8,657 bases of DNA. It comes from Campylobacterota bacterium. Lineage in GTDB: Bacteria; Campylobacterota; Campylobacteria; Campylobacterales; SZUA-545. The stretch spans positions 1 through 8,657 of the forward strand of contig JAUPLZ010000039.1 of the NCBI GenBank assembly GCA_030836705.1. The letters run 5' to 3'. Shown here piece by piece: positions 1-7,155 of the stretch (its first letter is position 1; the number at the start of each line of letters is the position of its first letter). The position numbers and the translations under genes are program-made. The notes under the pieces are model-generated. The model did not search any database. It was not told where the DNA came from and was given only the letters and a program-made list of their open reading frames with translations.

Positions 1-329
1 GTGATCAAATAGAGCTTAGTGATATTATTAACTCTATTTATCAAAGACAAATGAAACTGCTAGGGCGAGAGTACAAACGGTTTGCTTATCCCATAGAGGG
101 CGAAATTATACAAAAAGAGCTTCAATTTGTAGAGCTGACAAGACAAAGCAACCGTCAAAAAACAACCATGAATATGGGAGGCTTGATGGGCAAAATGAAG
201 ATAAAAAACTTAAACAAAGAGTGCTACGAGGTGCTAAAAGTAGGCGAACTCATAGGGGTTGGGAAGCAAACTGTTTTTGGGCTAGGAAAGATAAAAGTTA
301 TACCAAATAAAGGAGGAGAGAGTGAATGA
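1..329 (+). CDS. cas6: Cas6 pre-crRNA endoribonuclease, C-terminal part (5' end outside window)
   Basis: The frame is open from codon position 3 to the TGA at 327-329, so about 108 C-terminal residues are visible and the gene starts upstream. Cas6 cuts CRISPR transcripts within the repeat to release crRNAs for the Csm complex. The tail matches the Cas6 family typical of type III loci (PF10040): a segment SNRQKTTMNMGGLMGK, then LKVGELIGVGKQTVFGLGKI. The latter is the family's glycine-rich loop (about 255-287), which contacts the repeat RNA. The internal ATG at 51 is not a credible start, because homologous-looking sequence continues before it. The stop overlaps the cas10 start by 8 bases, so this is the leading visible gene of the operon. 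The catalytic N-terminal half cannot be judged here. I am sure of the family and less sure of the subfamily. Confidence 0.88.
   Translation, partial: DQIELSDIINSIYQRQMKLLGREYKRFAYPIEGEIIQKELQFVELTRQSNRQKTTMNMGGLMGKMKIKNLNKECYEVLKVGELIGVGKQTVFGLGKIKVIPNKGGESE
311..316 (+). promoter_or_regulatory. Ribosome binding site fixing the GTG start of cas10
   Basis: A full AGGAGG lies inside the end of cas6, 5 bases before the GTG at 322. It is the strongest Shine-Dalgarno sequence seen in the window and supports GTG as the cas10 start. The ATG at 326 is in another frame. Confidence 0.75.
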
Positions 330-2610
330 AGTAGAGAGTTTGGCACTTGCAGGGTTGCTGCATGATATCGGTAAGTTTCGTCAAAGAAGCGGTGAAATTT
401 TGCCTGATAAAAGCTACGAACTGAGTGCTTATTGCCCATTTTTGGAGGATAAAGGATACTTTACTCATCAACATGCAGCACATACAGCAGAATTTTTAAA
501 AGGTATTGTTGGTAAACAAATCCAAAAAAGTTTTGTGGAAACTATGATAGGCAGTGAGAGTTTCGAAAACATTAGTTCAAAACATCATAAACCATCAACA
601 CCAAAAGAGTGGATAGTTGCTATTGCAGATCGTGTTGCGAGTGGTTTTGAACGAGAGGCTTTTGAGAAATATAATAATGCAGATGATAGACAAAAAGAAA
701 ATCTAAAATACTATGAAGTGCCACTTGATAACTTTTTTGATGAGAGTAAAATTTTTGCACTTGAGAAGTTTTCAAGCAAAAGCATCTATCCGACCAAACA
801 TGAAAAACTTACCAAAGAGGTATATGCAAAACTTTATGAGGCGTTTTTAAAAGATATAGCAAAACTTCAAGAGCGACCTAAGGCAAATTTTGAAAATGGT
901 CTCGATTTTTTACTTAGAAAATACACCTCATTTATTCCAAGTTCTACTTATGGTACAAAAGCAAATATACCACTTTATGACCACCTAAAAACAACTGCAG
1001 CTTTTACTTCGGCTTTAGCCAAATACCATGAAAATGACATGGAGCTAGAGAGTATAAAAAGCTATGACAAAGAAAAATTTATTCTTATTGCAGGTGACTT
1101 TTTTGGGATTCAAAACTTTATTTTTGAAAATCTTCCAACAGAAAAAGCAGCAAAAATTTTAAGAGGAAAATCGGCATTTATCCAGATTTTTATCAAAGTA
1201 GTTGCGCTTGATATCTGTAAAAAGCTAGGACTTAGTAAGCTTAGTATAGTAAGTGACAATGCAGGAAAGTTTGAGATACTTGCTGCAAATACACAAGAGA
1301 CACAAGAGAAGCTTCAACAGATCCAAAAAGAGCTTAATGAGTGGTTTTTAACAAATACCTTTGGACAAAGCGGCATGGGTATCAGCTATATTGAAGCGAG
1401 TGCAAATGATTTTACAAGCGGAAAGTTTCAACAGCTGCGTGAGAGACTAGCAAAACAGATAGAGCTTAGCAAATATAAAAAGTTCAATCTTACAAGTCAA
1501 AAAGCAGTGTTTGAGATAGAGACAAAAGACAATGCGCATCTCTGCAAAACATGTAACAAACGCTTTAAAAATAATACAAACAGCGATACTGCATGTGAAT
1601 TTTGCAATATCTTTATAAAACTAGGCGAAAAACTTGCAAAAGCAGAGTCGATCCAGATTATAGCCAACACCAAAGGCGAAGTGCCAATTTATAAAGATTA
1701 TGCAGTGGAATTTAAAAGTTTTATAAATGTTGATAGCGAAATCGTTTATGACATTACTAATGATGAAACCTTTCGAGGATACGCAAAATGGGCGCTTAAA
1801 TCTTATGTAAAATTCTCAGAACATGAGAAAAGAGTTGAGGAGTTTGCAGAACTAGCACTTGAGAGTTGCGGTGGCGACAGTGTCGGCGTAAAAGCACTTA
1901 TGAGCCTCAAGGGCGATGTGGACAACATGGGAAAATTTCTATCTAAACAAGATGAAAAAACAAAATTGCCAATCATAGACTCTTTTGCAAAATTTAACTT
2001 CGTCTCACGCCTTATCGACTACTTCTTTAGTGTAAAAGTTTCGCAGATGATGGATGGTAAAAATCTCTACACTGTTTTTGCAGGCGGGGATGACTTTTTT
2101 ATCATAGGTGCATGGGATGAAGTCATAGAAATTGCAAAAGAGATAAGGGCAGAGTTTTTAGCTTTTGTATCAGGAAGTGAACTTACTGTTTCCATGGGCG
2201 GAGTGATGTTCAAATCTTCTAAGCCTATTAACTATGTAGCGCATCTTAGCGAAGAGGCACTAGAAGATGCAAAAGCACTTGAAGGCAAAGATGGCATTAG
2301 TATTTTTGATGAGAGTGTGAAATGGGATGATTATTTGGATGATTTGGGACTCTTTGAAGAGCTAGAAAATGCCAATGTCAATACAGCATTTACTTATAGA
2401 CTGCTTGAGTTTGTGGGGATGAGTAAAAAAGTGAAATATAATGGTGATATAGCTTCGACTCTTTGGAAATCAAAGCTCAATTACAGTTTCAATCGAAATA
2501 TGGATAAGGGGTCTATCTCACTTCTTACCGTTGTAGATAAGATGATAGAAAAATACCCAAAAGAAGCAAAAATGAAAATATCTGAATTTATATACAAGAG
2601 GAGAGATTAA
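322..2610 (+). CDS. cas10: Type III-A effector large subunit Cas10/Csm1 (HD nuclease and cyclic oligoadenylate synthase)
   Basis: This 762-residue protein is the large subunit of the Csm complex. In the family, target-RNA binding turns on single-stranded DNA cleavage by the HD domain and conversion of ATP to cyclic oligoadenylates by the Palm domain. The HD motif HDIGK starts at H14, with further histidines at H51/H54 and H88/H89 and ADRVASG at 102-108, so the nuclease site looks complete. AGDFFGIQ near 257-264 fits the first Palm domain. A zinc-ribbon pattern follows with cysteines at 408, 411, 425 and 428. The second Palm domain has LKGDVDNMG at 529-537 and an intact GGDD at 588-591. The C-terminal part is helical, as expected for the small-subunit-like D4 domain. 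Length is normal for Csm1. The GTG start has a strong upstream AGGAGG and overlaps cas6 by 8 bases. Both activities are inferred from intact motifs. Confidence 0.97.
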   Translation: MNEVESLALAGLLHDIGKFRQRSGEILPDKSYELSAYCPFLEDKGYFTHQHAAHTAEFLKGIVGKQIQKSFVETMIGSESFENISSKHHKPSTPKEWIVAIADRVASGFEREAFEKYNNADDRQKENLKYYEVPLDNFFDESKIFALEKFSSKSIYPTKHEKLTKEVYAKLYEAFLKDIAKLQERPKANFENGLDFLLRKYTSFIPSSTYGTKANIPLYDHLKTTAAFTSALAKYHENDMELESIKSYDKEKFILIAGDFFGIQNFIFENLPTEKAAKILRGKSAFIQIFIKVVALDICKKLGLSKLSIVSDNAGKFEILAANTQETQEKLQQIQKELNEWFLTNTFGQSGMGISYIEASANDFTSGKFQQLRERLAKQIELSKYKKFNLTSQKAVFEIETKDNAHLCKTCNKRFKNNTNSDTACEFCNIFIKLGEKLAKAESIQIIANTKGEVPIYKDYAVEFKSFINVDSEIVYDITNDETFRGYAKWALKSYVKFSEHEKRVEEFAELALESCGGDSVGVKALMSLKGDVDNMGKFLSKQDEKTKLPIIDSFAKFNFVSRLIDYFFSVKVSQMMDGKNLYTVFAGGDDFFIIGAWDEVIEIAKEIRAEFLAFVSGSELTVSMGGVMFKSSKPINYVAHLSEEALEDAKALEGKDGISIFDESVKWDDYLDDLGLFEELENANVNTAFTYRLLEFVGMSKKVKYNGDIASTLWKSKLNYSFNRNMDKGSISLLTVVDKMIEKYPKEAKMKISEFIYKRRD

Positions 2611-2614
2611 AATG
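2600..2614 (+). promoter_or_regulatory. cas10-csm2 junction: ribosome binding site, stop and start in one 15-base module
   Basis: GGAGAGATTAAAATG contains the Shine-Dalgarno, the cas10 stop (TAA 2608-2610) and the csm2 start (ATG 2612), with one base between stop and start. The same 15 bases recur exactly at the csm2-csm3 junction (3057-3071). The layout favours coupled translation. Confidence 0.6.
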
Positions 2615-3067
2615 GCGTATCAAGGCAATAACCAAAATAGAAGTGGCGGTTTTAACAATAATAGACCAAACGGTAATCAAGGGCAACAAAGAAGTGGAGG
2701 TTTTGATAAGCCAAAGTTTGATATGCCTTTAGAACTAAATTACAATGAAGATGAAAATCTTTTTGATACAACTGCACAAAAATGGGCTGAAGCAATAAGC
2801 GGAACTAAAAAAACACAAGCAAGAAATTTTTATGACAAAGTTTTAGAATTGGAACAAAAAGCACAAAATGAAGCTTGGAGCAATGTTTTGCCGTTTGTGA
2901 AAATGTTAAATTCAAAAGTTGCCTATGGAGTTTCAAGAAAGGTAGTAACTATTGAATTCCAAACAATGTTAAACAAGTGTATTGAGCAGGTAAAAACAGT
3001 TGATGATTTAAAGGTATTTAAATTATTTTTTGAAGCAGTATTAGGATTTTTTAAAGGGAGAGATTAA
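2612..3067 (+). CDS. csm2: Csm2, small helical subunit of the Csm complex
   Basis: This 151-residue protein is the small, all-helical subunit that lines the inner side of the Csm filament opposite Csm3 and helps hold the crRNA-target duplex. The body (about residues 53-151) carries the family pattern: ARNFYDKVLELE at 70-81, LPFVKMLNSKVAYGVSRK at 93-110, and FKLFFEAVLGFF at 136-147. The first 36 or so residues are unusual. They are a Gly/Asn/Gln-rich, probably disordered tail with RSGGF twice (residues 10-14 and 27-31), which the compact core does not need. The start codon lies one base after the cas10 stop with GGAGAG before it. The gene ends one base before csm3. Recognition rests on the core motifs plus its position between cas10 and csm3. 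Confidence 0.93.
   Translation: MAYQGNNQNRSGGFNNNRPNGNQGQQRSGGFDKPKFDMPLELNYNEDENLFDTTAQKWAEAISGTKKTQARNFYDKVLELEQKAQNEAWSNVLPFVKMLNSKVAYGVSRKVVTIEFQTMLNKCIEQVKTVDDLKVFKLFFEAVLGFFKGRD
2639..2704 (+). repeat. Duplicated 15-base unit encoding RSGGF in the Csm2 tail
   Basis: AGAAGTGGCGGTTTT (2639-2653) and AGAAGTGGAGGTTTT (2690-2704) differ at one base and lie 51 bases apart in the same reading frame. Both encode Arg-Ser-Gly-Gly-Phe. The single difference is at a silent glycine third position, so the peptide is conserved, whether by recent duplication or by selection. Confidence 0.7.
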
Positions 3068-3071
3068 AATG
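3057..3071 (+). promoter_or_regulatory. csm2-csm3 junction module, identical to the cas10-csm2 junction
   Basis: GGAGAGATTAAAATG again holds the Shine-Dalgarno, the stop (TAA 3065-3067) and the next start (ATG 3069). It is a second exact copy of 2600-2614. Both upstream proteins therefore end in Arg-Asp. Confidence 0.6.
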
Positions 3072-3704
3072 AAAATATTAACATTAAATGGACAGATAGA
3101 ACTTTTGAGTGGACTTCATATAGGTGGTGGTGATGACACGATGAAAATCGGAGGAATTGACAATCAAGTTATCAAGGACATAAACACAAATAAACCGTAT
3201 ATCCCTGGGAGCAGTTTGAAGGGAAAAATGAGAAGTTTATTGGAGTGGAATTTAGGTCTAGTTGGAATCGGCGATGGTAAGCCATTTAGCCCTAAACTTC
3301 TCAAAGATGCTATATTTAATGATAAAGCTAAAAAAATAGCTGCTGAAAATCTTATTAAGCTTTTTGGTACAAGCGGTGAGGATGCAGAAGCTTTTGGTAT
3401 TACAAGAATTAGCGTTGGAGATTGCTCATTAATAGACGAGGGTTTAAAAACAAGTGAAGCTAAATATGAAAATGTTATTGACAGAAAAAGTGGAACTGCG
3501 CAACACCCAAGACAAACTGAAAGAGTTCCAGCCGGTGTAAAATTTAACTTCAATATCAAATTAAAAGTACTTAATGGCGACGACGAGAGTGCTTTAAAAT
3601 CAATGGTTGAAAAAGGGCTTGAATTAGTAGAAAATGACTATCTAGGCGGCAATGGAAGCAGAGGTTACGGAAGGGTTACATTTACAAACAAAGAGTGGAA
3701 ATAA
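3069..3704 (+). CDS. csm3: Csm3, backbone RAMP subunit and target-RNA nuclease
   Basis: This 211-residue Cas7-like RAMP protein forms the multi-copy filament along the crRNA and cuts bound target RNA at regular 6-base steps. The start of the RRM-like fold is visible as LLSGLHIGGGDD (12-23). IGGID follows, and its Asp31 aligns with the catalytic Asp33 of Streptococcus thermophilus Csm3, so RNA cleavage should be intact. Other family motifs are IPGSSLKGKMR (45-55), NVIDRKSGTAQHPRQTERV (135-153) and the glycine-rich C-terminal loop DYLGGNGSRGYGRV (190-203). Length is normal. The start is fixed by the GGAGAG module one base after csm2, and the stop lies two bases before the chosen csm4 ATG. The D31 assignment comes from memory of the S. 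thermophilus protein and not from a computed alignment. Confidence 0.97.
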   Translation: MKILTLNGQIELLSGLHIGGGDDTMKIGGIDNQVIKDINTNKPYIPGSSLKGKMRSLLEWNLGLVGIGDGKPFSPKLLKDAIFNDKAKKIAAENLIKLFGTSGEDAEAFGITRISVGDCSLIDEGLKTSEAKYENVIDRKSGTAQHPRQTERVPAGVKFNFNIKLKVLNGDDESALKSMVEKGLELVENDYLGGNGSRGYGRVTFTNKEWK

Positions 3705-3706
3705 CT

Positions 3707-4591
3707 ATGAGATTATATAAAACCACACTCATGCCAACTTCAAATTTTGCTACTGCCTTAAAAGGCGATACACTTTTTGGACAAATATGTTGGGCTATAA
3801 GATATACATTTGGAAATGAAAAATTGGAAAGTTTACTATCTCATTACGACTTATCTCCATTTTTAGTAGTATCTGATGGTTTTGCAAAAGGATTTCTTCC
3901 AAAACCATCTCTGCCAAGCGTCTTTTTAGGTGAAAATAGTGATGATAAAAAAGTAAATCGCAAAAAAATTTGGCTTACTTTAGCACAGCTTCAAAATGGA
4001 GAGTTCAATAAAGCTCTTAACGATGAGGATGCTAAAAACTTTATGCATACTTTAGCAACGGTAAAGAATTCTCTTAACTACAAAACTTTTACTACTGATG
4101 ATAGTGGTGTATTTTCTCCCTATAGTGAAAGAGAAAGTGTGATAAGTCAAAAAGACCTCTATTTTTTACTTGGCGATAACTTCACTCTTGATGAACTTGC
4201 AAAATCGCTTAGTACAGTCTCGCAGATGGGGTTTGGCAAAAATGCAAGTATCGGTAAAGGTTTTTTTGAGTTTAGTGATTTTGAAGAGATAAAAATTTCT
4301 CAAAATTCAAAAACATGTATGACATTAAGTCCAGCAGTTTTAGAGGGGCAAAATATCAAAAATAGTTATTATGAGCCATTTACGAGATTTGGTAAACATG
4401 GAGCGGAGTTAGCCAATGCCAATCCATTTAAAAAGCCACTTCTTTTGGCAAATAGCGGAGCGATAGTAGTTTTTGATACTATTTACACTCAATCATATAT
4501 CGGTAAAGCTATTAAAGGGCATTCCATGCATGAGAGTACTGTCCATCAGGGCTATGCAATAGTTATTCCCATTCAGGAGATAAATTTATGA
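3707..4591 (+). CDS. csm4: Csm4, Cas5-like RAMP subunit holding the crRNA 5' handle
   Basis: This 294-residue Cas5-like protein caps the 5' end of the crRNA and bridges it to Cas10. The N-terminus MRLYKTTLMPTSNFATALKG, followed by DTLFGQICWA, is the family's usual opening. A glycine-rich loop GFGKNASIGKGFFEF lies at 175-189, and the C-terminal half ends with GYAIVIPI (282-289). I chose ATG 3707 over the in-frame GTG at 3695: the family opening begins at the ATG, and the GTG lies inside csm3. The Shine-Dalgarno is weak (GAGTGG region, 3694-3699), so expression probably depends on coupling to csm3. The 3' end overlaps csm5 as ATGA. Confidence 0.94.
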   Translation: MRLYKTTLMPTSNFATALKGDTLFGQICWAIRYTFGNEKLESLLSHYDLSPFLVVSDGFAKGFLPKPSLPSVFLGENSDDKKVNRKKIWLTLAQLQNGEFNKALNDEDAKNFMHTLATVKNSLNYKTFTTDDSGVFSPYSERESVISQKDLYFLLGDNFTLDELAKSLSTVSQMGFGKNASIGKGFFEFSDFEEIKISQNSKTCMTLSPAVLEGQNIKNSYYEPFTRFGKHGAELANANPFKKPLLLANSGAIVVFDTIYTQSYIGKAIKGHSMHESTVHQGYAIVIPIQEINL

Positions 4592-5655
4592 AAACATTGA
4601 AGCTAAAATTAACAGCCTTAAGCCCGATTCATATAGGTACGGGTGAAGATTATGAACCACTCAACTATGTTATAGACAAAGAGATAAGCAAACAATCTGA
4701 GGGTAAGGTAGCAGAGAAAGATGTTATGTATGTCTTTGATGAAATGGATTTTTTTGCAAATTTAGATACAGCAAAAAAGGTGGAATTTAATAAGATTGTG
4801 TCTGAGACCTCTTATGATGCAAGATTTAAACTTTATGGATTCATAGCAGCAAATAAAGAAATAGGCAAAAAGATAGCTTTTCAAAAGATAAGCGTTAGAA
4901 CTGAGGTCGCAAACGATTACTACAAAGGCATAGGCAGAGTAATGCAAAAAGAGGGTGATGGCAAGAAAGTCTTCAACACTTTTACAATTGCTAAAACATA
5001 CATTGCACCAAATAGCCACAAACCGATATTGCTTGGTAGTTCACTCAAGGGTTCTATTTCTACCGCATTTCAAGAAGAACTTTTTAGAGAAGAAAAAAAT
5101 GGTTCAAAAGAGGAGAGATACAAAAGAGTTGAAGATTTGATGCTTAAACCTACGAAAGAAAACCTATTTAAAAATTTTTCTATAGCAGATGCAAATCCTT
5201 TGAAACAGATGACTTTTATAGGTGAAGCTGTTAATAAAAAGAGAAATTTTGATAGAAGTGGGATACCAATTAGAGTTCAAGCCATATTTCATGGAAGTGA
5301 GTTTCAAACTCAAGTTACCATCAAAGAAGAACTTGATTTTGAAAAAATTATGAAAAGCTGTAATGACCATTATCTGCCACTCTTTAAGTCACAGTTTAAC
5401 CATCACACGGATGAGTTTACAAGAAAGTCTTTATTAAACGGCTTTGTGACGAAATATGAAAATTTTACTCCAAGTATAAATCAGTTTTTGCTTAAAGTCG
5501 GTAAGTATAGCGGAGCTAGAGCAGTGACGGTTGATGGCATAAGAAAAATCAAGATTAAAACAAGTAGAGGTTATGTAGAAAAAGAAGAGGAAACTACCTT
5601 TTGGTCTATTATGAATCTTCCTTTTGGTTGGTTGCTTTGTGAAGTTGTAGTATAA
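4588..5655 (+). CDS. csm5: Csm5, RAMP subunit capping the crRNA 3' end
   Basis: This 355-residue RAMP protein sits at the 3' end of the crRNA in the Csm complex and, in studied systems, is needed for crRNA maturation. The opening LSPIHIGTGED (11-21) followed by YEPLNYVID is characteristic and parallels the Csm3 opening, showing shared RAMP ancestry. GSSLKGSIST is at 150-159. Late motifs are LLKVGKYSGAR (301-311) and NLPFGWLL (343-350), typical of Csm5 ends. The start ATG overlaps the csm4 stop by 4 bases (ATGA), with AGGAGA at 4575-4580 seven bases upstream. It is the last gene of the core operon: an 86-base AT-rich gap with its own probable promoter follows, and no csm6 comes next. Confidence 0.95.
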   Translation: MKTLKLKLTALSPIHIGTGEDYEPLNYVIDKEISKQSEGKVAEKDVMYVFDEMDFFANLDTAKKVEFNKIVSETSYDARFKLYGFIAANKEIGKKIAFQKISVRTEVANDYYKGIGRVMQKEGDGKKVFNTFTIAKTYIAPNSHKPILLGSSLKGSISTAFQEELFREEKNGSKEERYKRVEDLMLKPTKENLFKNFSIADANPLKQMTFIGEAVNKKRNFDRSGIPIRVQAIFHGSEFQTQVTIKEELDFEKIMKSCNDHYLPLFKSQFNHHTDEFTRKSLLNGFVTKYENFTPSINQFLLKVGKYSGARAVTVDGIRKIKIKTSRGYVEKEEETTFWSIMNLPFGWLLCEVVV

Positions 5656-5686
5656 ATAAAACAATAATATTATGAAATTACTCAAC

Positions 5687-5721
5687 ATATCTACTGTTTT
5701 TATGATAAAATTAGTAGATAT
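5687..5721 (+). promoter_or_regulatory. 35-base near-perfect palindrome upstream of the ATPase gene, probable promoter/operator
   Basis: The segment is symmetric about G5704. Outer arms ATATCTACT (5687-5695) and AGTAGATAT (5713-5721) pair fully, and the inner TTTTAT (5698-5703) pairs with ATAAAA (5705-5710). Only two of the 17 position pairs fail (5696/5712 and 5697/5711). Possible -10 hexamers are TATGAT (5701-5706) and TATAAA (5719-5724), and no good -35 is seen. It ends 20 bases before the ATG at 5742. It lacks a GC-rich stem and U-tract, so it does not look like an intrinsic terminator. An operator for a dimeric regulator is the better guess, though AT-rich DNA makes chance symmetry easier. 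Confidence 0.45.
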
Positions 5722-5741
5722 AAAACACAAAAAGAGCAAAA

Positions 5742-7073
5742 ATGAATAAAGAAGAGATACTTGAAGTGCTCAATGAGTGGAATTGCTGGTCAAAACCGTT
5801 TAAAGATAGTTTTTTACGCAAAGAGTATGAAGATGAAGTGCTTCGCAAATCTAACTCTCATGAGATTCTTTTTGTAAAAGGGGTTAGAAGAAGCGGAAAG
5901 TCCACCATACTTCTTAACCATATCAAAATGCTTTTAAAAAATGGTGTCTCAAAAGAGGAGATACTTTTTGTAAACCTTGAAGATCCTCGTTTTGCTTCAG
6001 ATCTTTCATTAAATCTGCTAGAGGAGATAAAAAAAGCATATCGCTACTATATAAATCCGGATAAAAAACCTTATATATTTTTAGATGAGATTCAAAATAT
6101 AGATAACTTTGAAAAGTGGCTTTTAAAAGAGTATGAGCTTCAAAGCTCTTACCTCTATGCAGCTGGTTCAAATTCAAAACTCTTAAGCCGTGAGATAGGT
6201 ACGGCACTCAGCGGAAGGTATCTTGATGTGCTGGTCTCGCCGCTTAGCTTTAAAGAGTTTTTATCTTTTAAAAATATGACGGTTAAAACACCTTATGAGC
6301 TTCTCTCGCAATACCAAGCAATAGAGAGATATTTCGAAGAGTACATAGAGTTTGGCGGTTTTCCAAAGGTTGTTTTGACAGATGATGTCGAGCTCAAGAG
6401 CAGTGAGTTAAAAAACTATTTTGATTCTATTCTTTTAAGAGATATTGTTGCAAGATACAAGCTTGACAATTTTTTGGCACTTGAGCAGATGGCTATCTTT
6501 TTGCTGTCATCTACATCAAATCAGATCTCTATTACTAAGATTAAAAACCATCTAGGCGTCTCTTTTGATTTGGCAAACCGCTATTTTGAGTATTTGCAAA
6601 ATACTTTTGTGATTGACGCATTGCCGCTTTTTGATTGGTCTTGTAAAAAACAGATAAGCAATCCAAAAAAAATATACTCTATAGACACAGGTCTCTCTCA
6701 AAGAGTCTCTTTTGCAGTAGGAAAAAAGCTAGGCGATATGCTCGAAAATATAGTTTTTTTAGAGCTTAAAAGAGAACAAGATGAGATTTACTACTTTAAA
6801 ACAGCGCAAAACTATGAGGTCGATTTTTTAGTAAAAGATAGAGAATGCATAACCCATCTTGTGCAAGTAAGCTACTCCATCAAAGATGAAAAAACATACA
6901 AAAGAGAGCTTAGAGCTTTGGTAAAAGCAAAAGAAGAATTGCATGTCTCAAATCAAATAGATCTTATTGTTTTAACACTAGATAGTAGTCAAGATGTTGT
7001 ATTTGAAGGTATAGAGATAAAAATTATCAATATTTTTGAATGGCTACTTTTAAAAAATATGGAAATAAAATAG
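5742..7073 (+). CDS. AAA_14/DUF4143 family ATPase
   Basis: This 443-residue protein has the standard two-part layout of this family. An N-terminal ATPase domain carries Walker A GVRRSGKST (47-55) and Walker B YIFLDEIQ (111-118). AAGSNSKLL (140-148) fits sensor 1, and LSGRYLDV (156-163) follows. After a helical middle part (about 200-300), the C-terminal DUF4143 region shows ENIVFLELKRE (335-345), YEVDFLV (358-364) and LVQVSYSI (373-380). These fit a PD-(D/E)xK-like fold, with Gln375 and no lysine in the last motif, so nuclease activity is doubtful. The family is widespread and mobile with no settled role, and I assign none. The start ATG has only a weak AAAGAG before it. The gene follows the csm operon but has its own probable promoter, so it may be an independent insertion. 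Confidence 0.9.
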   Translation: MNKEEILEVLNEWNCWSKPFKDSFLRKEYEDEVLRKSNSHEILFVKGVRRSGKSTILLNHIKMLLKNGVSKEEILFVNLEDPRFASDLSLNLLEEIKKAYRYYINPDKKPYIFLDEIQNIDNFEKWLLKEYELQSSYLYAAGSNSKLLSREIGTALSGRYLDVLVSPLSFKEFLSFKNMTVKTPYELLSQYQAIERYFEEYIEFGGFPKVVLTDDVELKSSELKNYFDSILLRDIVARYKLDNFLALEQMAIFLLSSTSNQISITKIKNHLGVSFDLANRYFEYLQNTFVIDALPLFDWSCKKQISNPKKIYSIDTGLSQRVSFAVGKKLGDMLENIVFLELKREQDEIYYFKTAQNYEVDFLVKDRECITHLVQVSYSIKDEKTYKRELRALVKAKEELHVSNQIDLIVLTLDSSQDVVFEGIEIKIINIFEWLLLKNMEIK

Positions 7074-7082
7074 TGCAAAAAT

Positions 7083-7132
7083 TTAATTTATACTATAAAT
7101 GCCCATTTTTACTAAAAAATAGTATAATTTAA
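7083..7132 (+). promoter_or_regulatory. Promoter with inverted repeat upstream of the nucleotidyltransferase gene
   Basis: A consensus -10, TATAAT, lies at 7123-7128. It sits in the right arm of an inverted repeat of 14-base arms with one mismatch (7083-7096 and 7119-7132; core TTATACTAT / ATAGTATAA). The spacer contains the 13-base palindrome TTTTTACTAAAAA (7106-7118). No clear -35 is seen, which is usual for Campylobacterota housekeeping promoters, where AT-rich tracts replace it. Transcription would start near 7135. TTTTWWSWWAAAAWTAGTA fits both this site (7106-7124) and the site before the ATPase gene (5698-5716). Confidence 0.5.
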
Positions 7133-7155
7133 GAAATAACACAAAGTTGGGATAT

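Noticed and set aside
3164..3559. Reverse-strand frame of 131 codons inside csm3
   Set aside because: It is fully antisense to conserved Csm3 motifs and shows no family features.
3695..3706. GTG at 3695 as the csm4 start
   Set aside because: It would add four residues inside the end of csm3, whereas the family opening (MRLYKTTL) begins exactly at ATG 3707.
5664..5721. Intrinsic terminator for the csm operon
   Set aside because: The inverted repeats here are almost pure A/T with no GC-rich stem followed by a T-run, so they fit an operator or promoter better.
5434..5739. Reverse-strand frame of 101 codons giving a hydrophobic protein across the csm5 end and the following gap
   Set aside because: The hydrophobic, Phe/Ile-rich product is what AT-rich antisense sequence gives. 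It overlaps conserved Csm5 motifs and the palindromic region.
7147..7155. TTG at 7147 as the nucleotidyltransferase start
   Set aside because: It is a rare start codon with no Shine-Dalgarno and adds only three residues before the family-like N-terminus at ATG 7156.
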